Below, in pieces: positions 7,034 to 14,976 of a DNA stretch of 28,001 nucleotides. Source of the DNA: JBGSMF01 sp041740315 (GTDB lineage Bacteria; Chloroflexota; Anaerolineae; Fen-1058); assembly GCA_041740315.1 (NCBI GenBank), contig JBGSMF010000418.1, forward strand, positions 1 through 28,001, written 5' to 3'. Numbering within the stretch: position 1 is the first letter of the stretch; each line of letters opens with the position of its first letter. A model generated the notes under the pieces. It worked only from the letters and a program-made list of their open reading frames with translations, did not search any database and was not told the DNA's origin. A program made the translations under genes and the position numbers.

Positions 7034-8359
7034 ATGGGCTGGAAAAATTCCTTCTATAATGTATTTTTTCCCGCCGCCGAGGGACTGCATGTCGGCTACA
7101 ATTCTCTTTCGGGGCAATTTCTCGAGTTCGATGATGCCAGTTACTCCATGGCGCAAGAGTTTTTGAATCCCGATTCGGCACAAACATTCTCGGAACAAAC
7201 AGGCTTTGAGCAAGATCGAGTTCGAAAAGCTCTTATTAAAGCTGGCTTTTTGATTCCTTTGGAAGTTGATGAACTAGGGCTTTTAGAAAAAAGAAATCAT
7301 TCCAGTTCCACGAGCAATAATGTTAGCCTGACCATTGCCTTGACACAAGATTGCAATTTTGCATGCTCTTATTGTTTTGAAGATCATCTTCCTGGAACTC
7401 TGACGGAGCCGGTGAAAAATCGGGTTTTAAATTTCATCGAGAACCGCACTCGAGACGCCAAATCTTTGGCGATTGATTGGTACGGGGGCGAGCCTCTGCT
7501 AGAATTCGATCTTCTCAAGACTATGGATCGCGCCGCAGGCGATATTTGCGCCCGAAATCAGTGCGCTTACCAGAGCAGCATCTCCACGAACGGTTACTTG
7601 CTTGCGCCTCATTGGGTTGATGAATTGATTATGGAGACGAGTGTCAGGACAGTTCGTATTTGCTTAGACGGGCCTCCCGAGATTCATGATCAACGCCGCC
7701 CGCTAAACGATGGCGGCAGGACATTCGACGTGATTCTGCGAAATTTGCGCCGCGCTGTCGAGCGATTGACTGTCAAGCTCAGAATCAATGCAGACAAGGA
7801 AAACTGGCAAAGTATAGGAGCCTTGTTGAGTCTCGTAACCGAAAGAGGCATCTCTGGCCCTAACCTGGTGATAGCGTTAAAGCCCACAGTGCCTACTCGC
7901 CGCAGTTCCGGCATTAATTTGGCCTTTACACCCCAAGAGTTTTCGCAAGTGGAGCCTGGCCTCATGCGCGAGGTACTGGATCGCGGTTTTAAACTCGATA
8001 GCAAAGCAGCAAGAATCGGCGCACACTGCATAGTTTTACAAAAGAACCAGTTCATGATTGACTGGCGAGGGTTCCTCTACAAATGCTCCGACACATTTAG
8101 ACCCGATGAGGCCGTGGGAACCATTACGGCTTTGGGTGAGGCTGAGCTTGACCCAGACCGCCTGGCGCCATGGTTGACTTTTCCTGCGCCTCTGGACGAA
8201 CAATGCCGCCGTTGCCGCGCCTTACCACTTTGCATGGGAGGGTGTGGATTCCGACGCCTCGTTCTGCATAGCCATTGGTGCGGAGCAGAACGCTTCAACC
8301 TACGAGAATACGCCCAAATTTACTACAAGCAATACAAACTCTGCGCAATATCCCACTAA
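7034..8359 (+). CDS. Radical SAM/SPASM domain protein (peptide-maturase type)
   Basis: 441 residues. The N-terminal segment (YNVFFPAAEGLHVGYNSLSG...) is the strand-rich region found ahead of the barrel in SPASM enzymes that modify peptides or proteins. The radical SAM motif is CNFACSYC (Cys107, 111, 114), with WYGGEPLLE as the GGE motif. The C-terminal SPASM cysteines are visible in YKCSDTF, CRRCRALPLCMGGCGF and HWCG, enough for two auxiliary 4Fe-4S clusters. Characterised relatives mature RiPP precursors or sulfatases. No RiPP precursor is obvious beside it, and the sulfatase-like neighbours lack the target Cys/Ser. ATG 7034 (AGGA 11 nt upstream) is chosen over GTG 6977, which lies in a repeat. 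It may act on a peptide encoded elsewhere or on the NRPS product. Confidence 0.88.
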   Translation: MGWKNSFYNVFFPAAEGLHVGYNSLSGQFLEFDDASYSMAQEFLNPDSAQTFSEQTGFEQDRVRKALIKAGFLIPLEVDELGLLEKRNHSSSTSNNVSLTIALTQDCNFACSYCFEDHLPGTLTEPVKNRVLNFIENRTRDAKSLAIDWYGGEPLLEFDLLKTMDRAAGDICARNQCAYQSSISTNGYLLAPHWVDELIMETSVRTVRICLDGPPEIHDQRRPLNDGGRTFDVILRNLRRAVERLTVKLRINADKENWQSIGALLSLVTERGISGPNLVIALKPTVPTRRSSGINLAFTPQEFSQVEPGLMREVLDRGFKLDSKAARIGAHCIVLQKNQFMIDWRGFLYKCSDTFRPDEAVGTITALGEAELDPDRLAPWLTFPAPLDEQCRRCRALPLCMGGCGFRRLVLHSHWCGAERFNLREYAQIYYKQYKLCAISH

Positions 8360-8403
8360 TCGCCAGAGGAGAAAATTTAGTATCTTCTCAATAACTTGGG
8401 GTA

Positions 8404-8478
8404 GCCAGTCAGCCTGAGCCTGTCGAAGGCTGACTGGCAAGTACGAAATTGCACCCTTCGACAGGCTCAGGGTGCTTT
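8404..8478. repeat. Nested inverted repeats, possible terminator
   Basis: gccagtcagcc (8404-8414) pairs perfectly with ggctgactggc (8428-8438) around a 13-nt loop. Independently, cctgagcctgtcgaagg (8413-8429) is exactly inverted as ccttcgacaggctcagg (8455-8471), followed by a short T run. The two pairings exclude each other. This is a common REP-type intergenic sequence; it could terminate transcription after the SPASM gene, separating it from the VOC-SDR pair. Confidence 0.6.
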
Positions 8479-8529
8479 TTACCCCTATTTTTGAAAAGAT
8501 ACAAAATTTACATAGACAGGAGGTCAAGG

Positions 8530-8958
8530 ATGGGTATTAATGTCTTGCTGATGGTAAAAGATGCGTCCAAGTCTCTGGCCTTTTATCAGCAACTAGGATT
8601 TATAGAGCAAATGATCCTCAGAAAGCATGGGCGCGTGTATTATGCAGAGATGTCGTTCCAGGGACGCGACAATCACTACATGATAATGTTCCTGGAGCAA
8701 GAATGGTGGCTTTTTCCACAAGAATCGGAGGCAAGAGAAAAAGGAAGCGGCGTTTTGATTTACATCCCTGTGGACCATGTAGATGCGGTCTACGAGCAAG
8801 TCAAAGAACAGTCCCACGTCATCTGCCCGCCGCGAGATTTGTATTATGGCCGAGAGATGGTGATCGCCGATGAGGATGGCTACAAATTGGCCTTTATCCA
8901 AGAGTACCCGGGAAAAGAACATTTATCAGAAGGCATGGAAGTTTGGAGGCGAGAATGA
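8530..8958 (+). CDS. VOC superfamily (glyoxalase/bleomycin-resistance-like) protein
   Basis: 142 residues, the size of a two-repeat vicinal oxygen chelate (VOC) protein. N-terminal half: INVLLMVKDASKSLAFYQQLGF; C-terminal half: GVLIYIPVDHVDAVYEQVKE, then REMVIADEDGYKLAFIQE. The first-strand position that carries a metal ligand (often His) in many VOC enzymes is not His here, so metal-free binding, as in drug-sequestering members, is possible; isomerase or dioxygenase roles cannot be excluded. The start is firm: AGGAGGT at 8518-8524 lies 5 nt before ATG 8530. Its stop overlaps the next ATG by ATGA, coupling it to the SDR. In this setting it could be a resistance protein or a tailoring enzyme. 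Confidence 0.82.
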   Translation: MGINVLLMVKDASKSLAFYQQLGFIEQMILRKHGRVYYAEMSFQGRDNHYMIMFLEQEWWLFPQESEAREKGSGVLIYIPVDHVDAVYEQVKEQSHVICPPRDLYYGREMVIADEDGYKLAFIQEYPGKEHLSEGMEVWRRE

Positions 8959-9731
8959 ACCAACACACAATGCGGCTGGCAGGCAAGACAGCTATTGTCA
9001 CTGGCGGCAGTAATGGCATCGGGGCAGCCATAGCCAAACTATTTGACCAAGAAGGAGCTCGGGTCGTCGTGATGGATATTGCGCCTCCTGCCGCGACAGA
9101 GGGACTGGGCAAGATTCAGTTCATTCGGGGCGATGTTTCCAAGATGAATGAATGCGAGCGCGTGGTGCGAGAAACAGTAGAGCGGTTGGGCAACTTGCAC
9201 ATTCTGGTGAATAATGCGGGCACAAGTTTCCCTGGCGCGTTGCACGGCCCAGATAGCGTGGAACTGTGGCACAAAACTCTGGATACCAACCTGCACGGCC
9301 TTTTCTATATGATAAAAGCTGCTTTGCCCATCATGATGAATTCCGGCGAGTCGTGTTCTATCATCAACATGTCCAGTATTGGGGCGACGGTGATCAACCC
9401 TGTGATCCATCCCTCTTATAGCGCCAGCAAGGGGGCCATTATTGCCCTGACCAAATTTCTAGCGCCAGCCTACGCCAAGTATAAAATTCGTTGTAATGCC
9501 ATTTGTCCAGGCGGGGTCAAAACACCCCTGTGGTATTCGATGCCCCAAGAGATCCAGAACTTGTACGATGGGCTGCACCCTTTGGGTGCAGGGGAAGCAG
9601 AAGACGTAGCTTACCTGGCGCTCTACTTAGCCTCAGAAGAATCCAAATGGGTAACAGGCAGCGTGATAGTGATTGACGGAGGCAATTTGTGCGCTGGCGG
9701 GCTGGCGCAGATGTCCAAAGAAGTTTTGTAG
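8955..9731 (+). CDS. Short-chain dehydrogenase/reductase (SDR), probably NAD-type
   Basis: 258-residue classical SDR. The cofactor motif TGGSNGIG (16-23), NNAG (86-89), catalytic Ser140/141 in NMSSIG and Y155-x3-K159 in YSASK are all present, and the C-terminus VTGSVIVIDGG is typical. Strand 2 ends in VVVMDI; the Asp at residue 41 favours NAD(H), unlike the upstream SDR. It should interconvert an alcohol and a ketone on an unknown intermediate. ATG 8955 overlaps the VOC stop, with GGAGG at 8945-8949; TTG 8943 is in frame but less likely. It is not closely similar to the first SDR, so the two probably catalyse different steps. Confidence 0.9.
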   Translation: MNQHTMRLAGKTAIVTGGSNGIGAAIAKLFDQEGARVVVMDIAPPAATEGLGKIQFIRGDVSKMNECERVVRETVERLGNLHILVNNAGTSFPGALHGPDSVELWHKTLDTNLHGLFYMIKAALPIMMNSGESCSIINMSSIGATVINPVIHPSYSASKGAIIALTKFLAPAYAKYKIRCNAICPGGVKTPLWYSMPQEIQNLYDGLHPLGAGEAEDVAYLALYLASEESKWVTGSVIVIDGGNLCAGGLAQMSKEVL

Positions 9732-9775
9732 GCTGTTTGCGCCATAGCCGCAAGCCGAGCGCTAGGAGAATGAAA

Positions 9776-11164
9776 ATGAAGGTTTTGTTGATCGTCCACG
9801 ACCGCAACCTGGGCAAGAATTTTTTTCCCATGGGGATGGCCTATTTGGCTGCCTTTGCTCAGCAGGCGGGGCATGAAGTAAAAATCTATTGTCAAGATGT
9901 TTATCACTACACTGAAAAAGAGTTGTTTGACTATTTATGTGATAACCACTTTGACGTCGTCGGCGTAGGCTTTCTGGCGGCCTATTTTAGCAAGGTCCTT
10001 AAAATAGCTGAGGCGATCAATGCTCTGCCTAATCGGCCTTTTTTCGTGTTGGGTGGACACGGCCCCTCTGCAATTCCAGAATACATGTTGCGAAAAACCA
10101 AAGCAGATGCTGTAGTCATGGGCGAAGGAGAATTAGTTCTGGTAGATTTGCTGGATGCGCTGGCTAATGGACGCGAGATCTCGTTCGTTCCAGGGCTGGG
10201 TTTTAGGAAAGGGAACGATGTCTTTATTAACCAGAGACGCGAGTTGATTAGCGATCTGGACACTTTGCCTTTCCCGGCTTGGGATCTCTTTCCAATGGAA
10301 CACTATATCGCTTCTCCTTGGCCGCCGGCTGGGGGGACAGACAGGTGGATGTCACTTTACGCCAGCCGCGGCTGTCTCTACCGATGCAACTTTTGTTATC
10401 GCATGGATCCGGGCCACCGAATGCGCTCCTTGGGCAACGTCCTCGAAGAGATCAAGATAATGATTGATCTGTACAAGATCAATTTTTTTGATTTCTATGA
10501 TGAGCTTTTCGCGCCGTCCAAGCGCCGGATGATCGAGTTCTGTGAGGCTATCTCAAGCTTGAATCGCCCCATAAGTTTCGGCTGCAATGGACGTTTTAAT
10601 CTCTTGGACCGTGAAACCTTGAAAATCATGAAAGAGGCAGGTTGCCGCTTTATCAACTTTGGGCTGGAATCGGGCGAGCAGGCTGTGCTGGACAAAATGA
10701 ATAAAAAGATCACAACAGAGCAGATCATCGAAGTGACACGACTTTGCAAGGAGATGGGAATTTATGCAGGTCTGAATGTCATCTGGGGCAATATCGGAGA
10801 TACTCCCGAATCGTTGAAAAAGACCTTGGCGGTACTGATGGAAGCCGAGACCTTTTTCATGTGCCGGACATTTCGTCCCCCCACGCCCTATCCGGGATCG
10901 GATCTTTACTATCATGCCCTCGAGAGAGGATTGCTCAAAGACGAAGAGGATTTCTTTAACAAACATGTGGCCTATGATCGCATGACGGTGAATTTTACAG
11001 ATCTCCCAGATGACGTATTTTACAAGATGTTATATGAGGTGAACGAGGTTTTGATACAGGCCTACTTTAATACGCAGGCAGAACAGCTGCTCCTGGGGCT
11101 TCGAAACCTTTACTTTGATGATGAATATTCGTTCCGTTTGATCTCGTACCAACAGAGACATTGA
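9776..11164 (+). CDS. Cobalamin-binding-domain radical SAM enzyme (class B type)
   Basis: 462 residues. The N-terminal 140 or so form a Rossmann-like B12-binding domain (MKVLLIVHDRN, FFVLGGHGPSAIPEYML, DAVVMGEGELVLVDLL). The linker LDTLPFPAWDLFP leads to the radical SAM motif SRGCLYRCNFCYR (Cys200, 204, 207). The barrel continues with FINFGLESGEQAVLDKMNK and a PYPGSDLY segment. The classical DxHxxG cobalamin His motif is not evident, as in many members of this family. Relatives include C- and P-methyltransferases and the cyclase BchE. ATG 9776 has AGGAG 7 nt upstream; ATG 9770 is too close to that site. C-methylation or ring formation on the peptide product is plausible but unproven. A degraded relative lies at 13463-14067. 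Confidence 0.88.
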   Translation: MKVLLIVHDRNLGKNFFPMGMAYLAAFAQQAGHEVKIYCQDVYHYTEKELFDYLCDNHFDVVGVGFLAAYFSKVLKIAEAINALPNRPFFVLGGHGPSAIPEYMLRKTKADAVVMGEGELVLVDLLDALANGREISFVPGLGFRKGNDVFINQRRELISDLDTLPFPAWDLFPMEHYIASPWPPAGGTDRWMSLYASRGCLYRCNFCYRMDPGHRMRSLGNVLEEIKIMIDLYKINFFDFYDELFAPSKRRMIEFCEAISSLNRPISFGCNGRFNLLDRETLKIMKEAGCRFINFGLESGEQAVLDKMNKKITTEQIIEVTRLCKEMGIYAGLNVIWGNIGDTPESLKKTLAVLMEAETFFMCRTFRPPTPYPGSDLYYHALERGLLKDEEDFFNKHVAYDRMTVNFTDLPDDVFYKMLYEVNEVLIQAYFNTQAEQLLLGLRNLYFDDEYSFRLISYQQRH

Positions 11165-11176
11165 GTGAGGGGAAAA

Positions 11177-11248
11177 ATGCACCCATGTCAGCATGTTGCC
11201 TTTTCCAGTCTCTGGCCTTCAAGCCGTACGCTGATGGCGCGTGGGTAG
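11177..11248 (+). other. 23-codon small ORF with a strong ribosome site
   Basis: GAGGGG (11167-11172) stands 4 nt before ATG 11177, the best ribosome site in this gap. The reading frame encodes MHPCQHVAFSSLWPSSRTLM plus three residues and stops at 11246-11248, overlapping the first possible start of the kinase gene (GTG 11241) in another frame. It could be a leader peptide coupling translation to the kinase, a small peptide beside a radical SAM gene, or the remains of a frameshifted kinase N-terminus. Composition gives no decisive clue. Confidence 0.3.
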
Positions 11249-12326
11249 ATTAGTGGCAAAGACAAGATCAAACAGGTCAGAAGCCCGGCATCGCCAATTT
11301 TGCTCTTCCCTTTGCGCCGCTAACGCGATTATGCCTGTGCAGGGATTTGAAAGCCATCTCTTTGAGCAGCGGGGATGGGTTCTAAAGATTTATCGCTGGT
11401 TCTTGCTCAAGAAACTTTCTATCGCGGAAGAAAAACTGGTGTGGGAAAGTCAGCAAAGGCTATTGGACCTCTATGCGCCAGATTTGGCAAGTCACCTGAT
11501 AGCCTTTACAGAGGACGGGCGTTGGTCTACCGATCTGTTAGCGGAGGGAACATTTTGCTATGGTCTCCGTATGCGCAAGGCCACTTCTTTTCTGGAACGT
11601 CACTGGAAAAAAGACCTTGATCAACAAAAGATAGACTGGGCGCGCAAAATTGGCATATCTCTGGCCTCATACCACGAACAGGCGCCCAAAGTGCCTAGCC
11701 CTTTTTATAACTGTCCGGCAACCTTGCTGGAATGGCTGGCCGAACTGTGTGAGATCATGGAGCGATATCGGAAAAGTCATCCGATCATCCCACCGATGGG
11801 GGAGGCTATTTTGCGCCAAGCTGCTCTCTTGCCGGCTCTGGAAACAAATATCAGCAATAGTTACATCCCATCTATTCATGGCGACTTGAACTTGGCCAAT
11901 ATTGTCTTGTATGGGGAGCGAATTCAGTTCATTGACCCCGGCAACGCTCTTCCTCTAGGCATAGGTATGCGGCAGCCTACTCAAATGGCATTAGATATTG
12001 GATGGGATCTTGCTGCGCTAGCAACCAGTTTCACATGGCATGGCAACAAACGCCATGCCGAGGTTTTCTTGCAAGTCTACGCCGATACGGTTGGCATATC
12101 CAAGAGCACCTTAGCCCTCAAAATGCAATATTGGCAAATTTTGTTTTTTCTTGGACTGGTGACGATTTGCCTCAAGCAATGGAGGCTGTGCAGCGATCTC
12201 GAAACCCAATTTGCCCGTTCGCTCCAAGCGCGTAACATTACACTGACTCAGTACGTGCAATACTTTTTTGTTCACGCCATGCGTTTGCTAGGTTTGACCA
12301 ACTCTTGCCCGGTTCAGTCTTTCTGA
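11241..12326 (+). CDS. Aminoglycoside phosphotransferase / choline kinase-fold small-molecule kinase
   Basis: 361 residues with the APH kinase fold. The ATP-binding lysine region is WVLKIYR; the catalytic loop is HGDLNLANI (His213-Asn220, Asp215 the likely base); FIDPG (Asp232) is the magnesium-binding counterpart of DFG; DIGWDLAALA matches the downstream helix. It should phosphorylate a hydroxyl of a small molecule with ATP or GTP, often an antibiotic. The start is uncertain: GTG 11241 and GTG 11253 sit at the end of the upstream 23-codon ORF, while ATG 11331 gives the shortest complete fold, and none has a good ribosome site of its own. In this cluster it may phosphorylate an intermediate or inactivate the product for self-protection. 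Confidence 0.8.
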   Translation: MGRLVAKTRSNRSEARHRQFCSSLCAANAIMPVQGFESHLFEQRGWVLKIYRWFLLKKLSIAEEKLVWESQQRLLDLYAPDLASHLIAFTEDGRWSTDLLAEGTFCYGLRMRKATSFLERHWKKDLDQQKIDWARKIGISLASYHEQAPKVPSPFYNCPATLLEWLAELCEIMERYRKSHPIIPPMGEAILRQAALLPALETNISNSYIPSIHGDLNLANIVLYGERIQFIDPGNALPLGIGMRQPTQMALDIGWDLAALATSFTWHGNKRHAEVFLQVYADTVGISKSTLALKMQYWQILFFLGLVTICLKQWRLCSDLETQFARSLQARNITLTQYVQYFFVHAMRLLGLTNSCPVQSF

Positions 12327-12397
12327 GGCCGCGTTCTCTCTACGCCCCCGCCTCTTTTGTCTCGAATTCCGTCGGTATAAAAAAGTGGAGGAATAAA

Positions 12398-13462
12398 ATG
12401 TCTCGGTTTCTCAAAATTCGTTCAAGCATTGTTATCAGCTTGGTAACACTATTGTCTTTGGTCGGGTGCGGTCCTGGCCCAAAAGACAATGCGACAACTC
12501 TTGTTCGCATCGGCTGGCAAGTGCCCTGGGCAACCCAGGGGCAAATCACCCAAGTTCTAGCCCACACGAATATTTTGGAGCGCAACGGTTTGAGCGGCGA
12601 GTTCAAGGGTTTTACCTATGGAGGACCCTTGAATGAAGCGGCGCTGGCAGGCGAAGTGGATGTCATTTTCACCGCTGACCAACCCGCAGCTACCTTGTTA
12701 GCCGCGGGAGGAGATTGGTTAATTATCGGCAGGCTCATGTACAATCGTGTGGCGATCTATGTTCCCCCCGAATCAGCTATCCAATCTGTGGCAGATCTGC
12801 GGGGCAAGACCATCGCCATACCTTTCGGCGCCGCTGCCCAGCGAGATGCTCTGAAAGCCATCCAGGAAGCAGGGCTCGATCCTGCCAAGGATGTCACAAG
12901 CATCAATCTGGATATCTATGAACAAACCAGTGTGGTCCAATCTGGAACAAGGCAAAAGTGGGAAAAATTTGACGCCATGGTAGGTTTTGATCCCACCCCC
13001 GCCATCTTTGAACACGAGGGCCAAGCCAGAATGTTGCACGTGGGCAAAGTGGTTTCCCTGGTTCTGATGTCGCAAGATTTTATCTCCAAGCAGCCTCAAG
13101 CGCCCAAACGCTTTCTTCGAGCATTCACAGAAGCCTATTTTTACTACGCCACTCATCAAGAGCAGGCCAATAATTGGTTCAAGGAAGCGTCAAAGCTGAC
13201 GTTCGACACGGCTGTCCTAGACATCGCAGCCGCTGTGGAACCCAACATAAAGGCGTCAAGTATCCGTGATGTGCGCATCACATTGACAGAAGAGGATTTA
13301 AAAGTCATGGGTGAAGCGGCCGAGTTCATTTATAAGCAAGGACTGATAAAGAATGCCGTAAACATGCGCGACCGAGTAAACATGAGTTATGCGGAAGAGG
13401 TGACCAAGGATTTCAAGGCTGAAAACTATGATCCCAATCAAGTCAAGGTCACGCTACCCTAA
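12398..13462 (+). CDS. ABC importer substrate-binding lipoprotein (SsuA/TauA/NMT1-like)
   Basis: 354 residues. A lipoprotein signal peptide (basic MSRFLKIRSS, hydrophobic IVISLVTLLS) ends in lipobox LVGC with Cys24, so the mature protein should be lipid-anchored outside the membrane. The body (VRIGWQVPWATQG, DVIFTADQPAATLLAAGGD, LRGKTIAIPFGAAAQ) fits periplasmic-binding-like proteins for sulfonates, taurine, nitrate or thiamine-pyrimidine precursors. The sequence does not show which ligand. ATG 12398 is fixed by GGAGGA at 12387-12392. It belongs with the permease and ATPase at 14137-15850, but a radical SAM pseudogene separates them. Confidence 0.88.
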   Translation: MSRFLKIRSSIVISLVTLLSLVGCGPGPKDNATTLVRIGWQVPWATQGQITQVLAHTNILERNGLSGEFKGFTYGGPLNEAALAGEVDVIFTADQPAATLLAAGGDWLIIGRLMYNRVAIYVPPESAIQSVADLRGKTIAIPFGAAAQRDALKAIQEAGLDPAKDVTSINLDIYEQTSVVQSGTRQKWEKFDAMVGFDPTPAIFEHEGQARMLHVGKVVSLVLMSQDFISKQPQAPKRFLRAFTEAYFYYATHQEQANNWFKEASKLTFDTAVLDIAAAVEPNIKASSIRDVRITLTEEDLKVMGEAAEFIYKQGLIKNAVNMRDRVNMSYAEEVTKDFKAENYDPNQVKVTLP

Positions 13463-14067
13463 AGGCTCGATGAGATAGCGCGTGTTGCTAGAGTGATTGC
13501 AGAGCAGAATTGCAACCACCCAGACTCTGCAAACACATGAAACAGGCAGGCTGTGATATAATCCTATATGGTTTTGAGGCGATTTCACAAGACATTCTTG
13601 ACTCTTTTAGAAAAGGGATCACTCCAAATGATATGATCAGCGCCATCCAACCTCACTCGAGAAGCGGGAATAAAGGTAGGTGGCTTGTTCATCGTTGGCG
13701 CACCTGAAGAAACCACAGAATCCTTCACGCATAATAGAATTTAGCCGCGAATTCAAAGAGATTACGAGGATGAAATATCTTTCTGCAATACCGGGAACTC
13801 TTGTATTGCCAGGCTATTAAAGAAGGCATTATTAGGGATGAACTTGCCCATCTCTACTTTCTCGCCCGGGAGCAATCTGTTGAAGAGGATATTGATAAAG
13901 AAGGATTTGTGTTGCTGGCAAAGAATGTGACGGCGCACGACCTCAGAGCCGCTTGGCGGGCGGTGAACACTGTAATAGAGAAGAGACCGTATGATTACCA
14001 TACAGCAGAGAACATTTTTACAGAACCTAAAAAGTTCAGGCAACGTCCGATGACGCTGCCAAGCTAG
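13463..14067 (+). pseudogene. Degraded radical SAM (B12-type) C-terminal fragment
   Basis: Pieces of one radical SAM protein appear in order but in changing frames: DEIARVARVIAEQNC near 13468; MKQAGCDIILYGFEAISQDI and FRKGITPNDMISAI from 13510; REAGIKVGGLFIVGAPEETT from 13658 (frame +1, TAG at 13742); FSREFKEITRMKYLSAIPGT from 13740 (third frame); LYCQAIKEGIIRDELAHL from about 13804 (back to the first frame), ending TAG-terminated near 14067. The radical SAM Cys motif and everything N-terminal to it are missing. It is therefore a truncated, multiply frameshifted remnant. It resembles the C-terminal half of the gene at 9776 in architecture but is not a close copy. It splits the binding-protein gene from its permease. 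Confidence 0.85.
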
Positions 14068-14136
14068 CGCGCAGTGATGCATAATCGTGCCGATACTATT
14101 CTGCCGCCGAGCCACGCCGGATGAAATGGATTCCTG

Positions 14137-14976
14137 ATGAAAGGAATAGATTTTCCAACTCTCTGGCGCTCCTCCGCAAAAGCTGTTATCGAGAACTGTG
14201 TGCTTAGGTCGGTGGTTCGTAGCTTGTTTCCCAGGCTTGCAGGCATCGTTTCTTTTTTGCTTATCTGGCAATGGCTGTCTGCATCCAACATCATCGACGC
14301 CAGGATTCTTGCTCCTCCCTCGCAATTAATCGTTACTCTGCAAGAAATGGCCCGGACGGGGGAATTGGGCCTTCACGTTCTTTCCAGTGTAAAACGTGTG
14401 TTGATTGGCTTTTTTATCGCGTCATGCAGCGGAGTTTCATTGGGTCTGATCTTGGGCAGCTCGGGTAGAACCGCGAATTATTGGACTCCTATAATTGAAT
14501 TATTGCGTCCCATTCCCCCCATCGCCTGGATCCCTTTGGCAATTCTGTGGTTTGGAATTGGCGACCGCCCCTCTTTTTTCATTGTAGCCCTTGGCGCCTT
14601 TTTCCCCATTTTCGTCAACGCCTTCAAAGGGATACGTTCTGTGCATCCCTCGCTCATTCTAGCCGCCAAGTCTTTGGGAGCCGACCGCAAGCTGCTGTTA
14701 ACCGATGTTTTGGTGCCTGCCGCGTTACCCTATATCATGACTGGATTGCGAGTTGGCCTGGGCATTGCTTGGACGAGCGTCATCGCCGCGGAACTGGTCG
14801 GCGCGCAATCCGGCTTGGGATACATGATCCAGACGAACAGAATTCTTTTGCGGACAGACAAGATTGTAGTAGGCATGATTCTCATTGGAACGATTGGATT
14901 AATCATGAATCAAGCGATGATCGCTCTCGATCATCGGTGGCTCAAATGGCAACAAGAGGACGAAGATGGCTTGTGA
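14137..14976 (+). CDS. ABC importer permease (SsuC/TauC-like)
   Basis: 279-residue inner-membrane protein with about six hydrophobic helices and the cytoplasmic EAA loop that docks to the ATPase (AAKSLGADRKLLLTDVLVP). PIPPIAWIPLAILWFGIG and TGLRVGLGIAWTSVIAAELV are characteristic of sulfonate/nitrate/taurine permeases. It forms the channel for the substrate delivered by the lipoprotein at 12398. ATG 14137 has only a weak ribosome site (TGGA), as expected if the original leader was replaced by the pseudogene. Its 3' end overlaps the ATPase gene by 11 bp, so those two are coupled. Confidence 0.9.
   Translation: MKGIDFPTLWRSSAKAVIENCVLRSVVRSLFPRLAGIVSFLLIWQWLSASNIIDARILAPPSQLIVTLQEMARTGELGLHVLSSVKRVLIGFFIASCSGVSLGLILGSSGRTANYWTPIIELLRPIPPIAWIPLAILWFGIGDRPSFFIVALGAFFPIFVNAFKGIRSVHPSLILAAKSLGADRKLLLTDVLVPAALPYIMTGLRVGLGIAWTSVIAAELVGAQSGLGYMIQTNRILLRTDKIVVGMILIGTIGLIMNQAMIALDHRWLKWQQEDEDGL

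Noticed and set aside
7034..8359. Anaerobic sulfatase-maturating enzyme (anSME) activating the nearby sulfatase-like proteins
   Set aside because: Both neighbours have Thr where the enzyme needs Cys or Ser, so they cannot be its substrates. Only the general SPASM architecture is shared.
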